Part shown: one piece after another, positions 59,554 to 64,000 of the stretch
Layout: the number at the start of each line of letters is the position of its first letter
Numbering within the stretch: the first letter of the stretch is position 1
NCBI RefSeq assembly: GCF_002865585.1
Contig: NZ_CP025581.1
Location: 2,542,001 to 2,606,000 of the forward strand
Origin: Nocardioides houyundeii
Lineage (GTDB): Bacteria; Actinomycetota; Actinomycetes; Propionibacteriales; Nocardioidaceae
Length of the DNA stretch: 64,000 bases
Direction: 5' to 3'
Made by a program: the position numbers and the translations under genes
The notes under the pieces: generated by a model
Databases searched by the model: none
What the model saw: the letters and a program-made list of their open reading frames with translations, nothing else
Told to the model about the DNA's origin: nothing

Positions 59554-59916
59554 GTGCAATACCTCGTTTGCTTCTCTTCGCCCACGTACGGGCGATCGGA
59601 CGCAACGCCGCAGGAATGGGGCGCTGAGGCCACGGCGACCCAGTCCTCGGTCAGGCATTCAGGTGGCCCGCGCGGCTACGACGAACGCTCCCTCCGGACC
59701 CCGGAGTGGACCCGGGCTGGGGCTACGAACGCGCCGTGCCGCGGCCACCGCGGCTCTTCGAGTTGAACGCCCCGGGCGGCCAGAAGTCGAATCGGGGTCC
59801 CGGCCCCAGGCGTGGGGGGTGAGGGGGTTCACATCCTGCGGCCCTATCACGACCGCCCGGCGCCCGGGGCCCCGGGTCGGCTCCGGGGACGACGGGGCGC
59901 CGCACTCCCCGGCTGG
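59554..59916 (-). other. 363-base gene-free region: leader of the Rpf-like gene and end of jetC transcript
   Basis: No supported gene lies here. Read on the minus strand, the part nearest the Rpf-like gene can form a stem-loop at 59628-59668 (GGCCAC/GTGGCC with an inner GACC/GGTC stem) and a 5-bp hairpin at 59579-59594 (CGCCC/GGGCG) a few bases before the ribosome binding site. Two similar 12-15 base stretches (GCGTTCGTAGCC and GCGTTCGTCGTAGCC) lie farther upstream. The region next to jetC is very G/C-rich with a CCCGGGGCCCCGGG palindrome. I could not match the known c-di-AMP riboswitch core. Confidence 0.4.
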
Positions 59917-62900
59917 TCAACCGGCGTTCTCGACCTCGGTGATGGCGTGGATCGCGGAGAGATGGGTCGAGGTGTGCTTGGTGATCACCAGCAGCTGGTC
60001 CATGTGCGGCTCCAGGCCGGTCACCTTGTCCAGGGGCACCCCGATCACCAGCTGGAAGCCCAGCCCGCGCCAGGCGCGGACGGCTCGCCCGGCGAACTCC
60101 GAGTCCGCCTTGACGAAGCCCTCGTCGAGGAAGACCGGTGCGAAGCGGGGCCGCGAACGCATCTCGTCGCCGAGCCGGAACCTCAGGGCGGAGCCGATGA
60201 TGAAGGCGACCAGCTCCTGGCTCTCACCACCGCTCTTCTCCCCCAGCGTCCGGTAGGTGGCGCGCAGCTCCCCGGTCAGGCGGTCGTAGCGCTCGGCACT
60301 CACCTCCACGTGCCGGCGTACGTCGAGCAGCCGGTCGCGGTCGGCGCCGCCCTCGGGGCCCGATCCCGGCTCGGGTCGACGCAGCTGGTCCATGAACCGG
60401 CTCAGGGAGCGGAAGCGGGCTGTCATCTGCTCCTCGTCCAGCTCCCCGGACGGAGGGCGGGAGAGGTCCCGCAGGTCGCGCAGGAAGGCCTGCACGTGCG
60501 CCGGGGCGAGACGACGGAGCCGGATCCGCAGCCGGTCCTTCTCGGCACCGAACTCGAGCTTGCGCAGGATGGCGTTGATCGGTTCCAGCCGGTCCTCGAT
60601 CTCCTCCACCGACGACGACATGGCGCCCGCCAGCGGGACCAGGTCCTGGCCGCTCCACTCGGTGAGGCGACGGCGCCACTCCCCGCGCCGCTGCGCCAGC
60701 CCGGTCTCGGCGATGCCGGTCAGGATGCGGGCATAGTCGGAGTAGGACTCCGGGCCGGTACCGAGGTTGGGGTCCTCCCACTGCAGCTGGTAGGCCCGGA
60801 AGATGGCGGTGAGCTCCCGCTCGGCGTGCTCCGCCTCGACCTGGGCGCTGGCGACCGCACCGGTGAGCCGGGCCTGGAGTCGCGCGGAGTTCTCGTGGAA
60901 GCGCGCCAGGTCGCTCGGGTCGTCGGGGGCGCAGGCCGCCGCGAACTCCTCGTCCAGCCGGGTCGCCTGCTCCGGCGTGAGGACGGGGTCCCCACGCCGC
61001 ACGACGCGTTCCAGCTCGTCGCTGACCTGGTCCTCGGACTCCACCAGGTCGCCGTGCTCCCGCTCCAGGACACGGGTCCGCTCCTCCAGCCGGAAGCGGT
61101 GAGTCCGTGCCTCCTCCAGGGCGGACTCCACCTCGGCCATCTGCTGCTCGGCGGTGCTCAGCTGGTCGTCGGCGCCCAGGATCTCGGCTCGACGTCGCTC
61201 CAGGTCGGCGATCCGGGCGTCGCAGGAGAGCACGTCGAGGTCGTGGTACCCGTGCCCGCCCACCGCGGCGTACGCCGTCCGGTGCAGGTCCAGCACCCGC
61301 GCCCGGGACTCCACCTCCCGCAGCTCCTCGTCCAGCGCGGCCAGGGCGGCCTCGAGGGAGGCCAGCTCGCGGTCCACCTCGGCCAGCGCCTCGGCGTTGC
61401 TGAAGCCGATGATGTTGCGCCGCTCCCCCCGGCCGTGCGAGCCACGTCGCCCCGAACGGGTCTGACCCGCCAGGGTGACCCGGAGACCGTCGCCGACCAG
61501 CCCGTCCGCGGACTCCACGCACAGCGCGTTGCGCGACGGGTCGGCCACGTGGCGCTGCACCCAGCCCAGGAACGGGGAGTCCCGGAAGACCAGCTTGCCC
61601 GCGACGTGAGCGCCGTCGGTGGGTGCCGCCGGCTCCAGGTGCTGCTCGGCGCCGACGAAGGTCAGCCGGCCGCGCAGGTGCACGTCGTCGATGGCGGCGG
61701 AGAACTCCTCCAGCCGGTCCAGCGGCACCAGCAGCTGGCGCGCGGCCCCGCCCAGCACCGTCTCGACGGCCAGCCGCCACCGGGACTCCGCGGGTGCCAG
61801 GTCGACCAGCTCGGCGACGAAGGGCAGCTCCTCGGTGCTGAGGCCGCTGGCCCGGGCCACCTCCGCGCGCAGTGCGTGCAGCTGCTCCGGGACCCGCCCG
61901 AGCGTCCCTCCATGGAGGCCCGCTCCGCCTGCAGCTCGGTACGGCGAGCCATCAGCGGGTAGCGCGAGGCCATGACCTCGTCACGCCGGTCCCGCAACGA
62001 CGCGGCAGCGGCGGGGTGCTCGGCGAGCCAGCGCTCGGCGCGGGCGATCAGCTGACCGAACCCGGCACGTGACTCCAGTGCGTCGGCGACCGGCTCCGGG
62101 CCGGTCGCCGGCCCCGGCACCAGCAGGGGGGCCAGCCGCTCCAGCAGCGCACCGCGCCGGGCCACCCGCTCGGCCCGACGCGCCTGCTCCCGCTCGATCT
62201 CGCCGGCCAGCCGCTCCAGCGTGGCGCCGCCCGCGGCCCGGTGCCCCTGCTTGGCGGCCTCCAGCTCCTCCTCCAGCGCGCCCACCGTGCGCACGCTGGC
62301 CCGCAGCTCGTCGGCAGCCTGCGCCCGACCGATCCGGTTGGCCTGGACGGCTGCCTCGAGCAGCGCCGAGTGGGTGCGCAGCAGCCACAGCCGCACCGGG
62401 CTGTCCCCCGGGGCCGTGACGCCGAACGCGTCGAGCTCCTCGGCCCGGGCGCGCGCGGCCGACCGGCGCTGGTGCAGCTCGGGGATCGGGGCGAGCAGCT
62501 CCTGCTTCTGCTCCTCGGTGCGCATCGCGCGGTACGCCGACTCCAGGTCGTCGAAGTGCTCGACGGCGCGGTCCGCGGCCGCGAAGGTCGCGGGCCGCTC
62601 CAGCACCATGTCCTTGTACAGCTCGTCCACGCTGCGCACCTGGTTGCCGGCCTGGATCCGGGCCAGGAGTCGGAGCGCCTTCGCGCCGTCACCGTTAGCG
62701 CCGATGCCCAGCCGGGCGTGGAGCAGCGCGGCGAACTCGGCGTAGGTCCGGTGCACCCGAACGCCCGGGTAGAGCTTCTTCAGCGTGTTGGCGTGGAAGC
62801 GGTCGGGCACGGCGGCCTCGAGGGTGCCCAGGTCGACGGGGGCGTCGATCGTCGCCAGCTGCATCGCCACGTCCGCGGACCGGGTCGCCCGGCGCGGGAC

Positions 62901-63440
62901 GTAGTAGGTGCGCAGGACGGTGAAGCGGCGCTCCTCGTCGTTGACGAAGGTCATGGCGATCGCGCCCCAGGTGTCGCCGCTGCGTCCGCGCAGCAGCGAC
63001 TCCACCGGGCGCCCGGTGCGGGGATCGTCCACGACGTCCACGGCACCGCGCAGGTAGGACAGCAGGTTGCGCTGTCCCACTCCTCGGGCCCGGCCGGCCA
63101 CCGCGTCGTTCGAGGCACCGTTGAACTTCGCGTCCGAGGGCATCATCAGTGCGGTGTAGGCGTCGAGCACGGTGCTCTTGCCGACGCCGGAGGCGCCGGA
63201 GATCATCGTGGAGTCGGCGCGGAGGTCCACGGCGGCGCGGCCGGAGAAGCCGCCCCAGTTGACCAGCTGGAAGAGCTCGGCCCGCCACTGCAGGGTGTCG
63301 TCGGTGGGGTTCGCGACCAGCTCGTGCGCGAAGAGCCCCGGCGCCCAGCCGTCGTCGCCACCGTCCAGGTGGGCGCCGGCGTGGGCCAGCCCGTCGGACT
63401 CCGCATCGACGACGGTCACGGGCTCGCTCGGCACGCTCAT
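59917..63440 (-). CDS. jetC: Wadjet JetC-like SMC-family ATPase (MukB type), frameshifted in this sequence
   Basis: This is a large SMC-like ATPase. The N-terminal ABC half has Walker A GASGVGKST (82-90), then come long charged coiled-coil arms with a central hinge-like part. The C-terminal half has the signature SGGESQ and Walker B FAPVFLDEGF about 70-110 residues from the end. The frame breaks near 61906-61908. One added G on the coding strand gives MEGTLGRVPEQLHALRAEVARASG and 1174 residues, the family size. In Wadjet, JetABC forms a loop-extruding condensin and JetD cuts circular plasmid DNA. It overlaps jetB by four bases. No jetD follows; the next gene is the Rpf-like one. Confidence 0.87.
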
Positions 63441-64000
63441 TCGTCTTCGTCCCTGTCCTCGTCGTCGTCCAGATCCAGGTCGTCGGCCTCGGCCGGCGGC
63501 CCGTCGAAGAGTCCCTCGTCCGGCCGGGGCGGCTCGGGCTCGTTACCGCGCCGCAGCTCCTCCAGCAGCACGGTGAGCAGCTCCAGGGGCAGCAGGGACT
63601 CCACGGCCTCGCTGATCTCGAAGCGGTCGTCGTTGGGAGCGCCGATCAGCAGACCGGACTTCGCGACGCTGGCCACGGCGCTCCGCGCCCGCCTCTCGAC
63701 GCCCGCAAGGTCGGTCGCGTGGGCGGGTGCGAATCCGGCGACATGCTCCACGACGTCCTCGCGGTCGACGTACGCCCGCCCCTCGCCGGCTGCTGCTGCC
63801 GCCCGGTAGCGGTCCCGGAGATGGACCAGGACCACTGTCTCCTCCCGGCTCCACGCGGTGTCGTGGAGCAGGGTCGGGAAGCGGTCGCCCGCCTCGGGGA
63901 CGGCCTGGCGCTTCCACGCGACCTCACGCACCCGGTCGACCCGCAGGTCCAGGAACAGGTCGTTGAGCCGGGACCTCAGGATCCGCTCGTTCTCCATCAG
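63437..64000 (-). CDS. jetB: Wadjet JetB-like DUF4194 protein (MukE-like), 5' end outside window
   Basis: The 187 visible residues match the DUF4194 family: RLNDLFLDLRVDRVREVAWKRQ, then WSREETVVLVHLRDRY, the AYVDREDVVEHV segment, and a winged-helix-like end (LPLELLTVLLEELRRG) with an acidic tail. The frame stays open through base 64000, and the first ATG here (63997) seems too late for a full JetB, so I treat it as truncated by the window edge. It overlaps jetC (ATGA). JetA (DUF3375) would be expected beyond the right edge. Confidence 0.83.
   Translation of the reverse strand: MMENERILRSRLNDLFLDLRVDRVREVAWKRQAVPEAGDRFPTLLHDTAWSREETVVLVHLRDRYRAAAAAGEGRAYVDREDVVEHVAGFAPAHATDLAGVERRARSAVASVAKSGLLIGAPNDDRFEISEAVESLLPLELLTVLLEELRRGNEPEPPRPDEGLFDGPPAEADDLDLDDDEDRDEDE

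Noticed and set aside
59554..59760. c-di-AMP (ydaO-type) riboswitch before the Rpf-like gene
   Set aside because: I looked for the conserved core near GAAUCCGUC and found only a loose CCAUUCCUGC resemblance. It is reported only as an unassigned structured leader.

Overview
The window is chromosomal DNA from a high-G+C actinobacterium, most likely of the family Nocardioidaceae (Nocardioides-like). The evidence is the very G/C-rich third codon positions, a fused 2-oxoglutarate decarboxylase Kgd, WhiB1 next to PdtaS, a SigR/RsrA redox switch, nickel superoxide dismutase, the 24-residue ribosomal protein bL37, and the order wecA - atp operon - DUF2550. The ATP synthase delta subunit is a separate gene rather than the b-delta fusion of mycobacteria. 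The family assignment is inference.

Layout. 1-9.2 kb (minus strand): ATP synthase operon (AtpI-like, AtpZ-like, atpBEFHAGDC) with wecA upstream and a DUF2550 gene downstream. 9.2-12.2 kb (minus): tsaC, prmC, prfA, rpmE, a translation and tRNA-modification block. 12.3-15.2 kb (minus): response regulator, HEAT-repeat membrane protein and BcsA-like glycosyltransferase in overlapping reading frames. 15.4-24.1 kb (minus): rho, then thrB, thrC, hom, lysA, argS, with a tRNA-Arg(CCG) diverging from argS. 24.4-25.9 kb: LCP protein plus lipoprotein. 26.1-35.0 kb: central carbon and nitrogen metabolism (kgd, DUF6104, ADC-like, gdhA, SDR, MDR, malic enzyme). 35.1-39.6 kb: Ni-SOD and its protease, an RsbW/SigB pair, whiB1, pdtaS. 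39.7-45.8 kb: DUF2785, a TPP enzyme with GNAT and hotdog genes, bL37, sigR-rsrA, a hydrolase and an SRAP peptidase. 45.8-53.7 kb: aroA, rsgA, hisN, CBS, FKBP, S4, DUF445, cytidylyltransferase, secreted metallopeptidase. 53.8-59.6 kb: katE, STAS, fadD, a small unknown gene, an Rpf-like G5 muralytic protein. 59.9-64.0 kb: jetC and jetB of a Wadjet-type plasmid-defence module running off the right edge. I saw no insertion sequence, prophage, CRISPR array or rRNA.

Two window-wide patterns matter to anyone using this annotation. First, six genes (atpB, the HEAT protein, rho twice, kgd, FKBP, jetC) are broken by single-base deletions, all attributable to runs of G or C. Adding one base at each site restores the expected family protein, so these look like base-calling errors, not pseudogenes; coordinates given here span the repaired genes. 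Second, at least twelve start codons lie 6-7 bases after a TANNNT- or CANNNT-type -10 box with no room for a ribosome binding site. This points to leaderless transcripts and fixes several start codons, including that of pdtaS.

Functionally the window joins housekeeping (energy, translation, the aspartate-family amino acids, shikimate, histidine) with stress control: SigR-RsrA with two promoters, SigB-RsbW, WhiB1, PdtaS, Ni-SOD and catalase. The less ordinary items are the SigR promoter arrangement, which could yield an N-terminally extended isoform; the response regulator-HEAT-glycosyltransferase operon; the 13-fold QQGNRD repeat in Rho; and the JetBC module without an adjacent downstream jetD.
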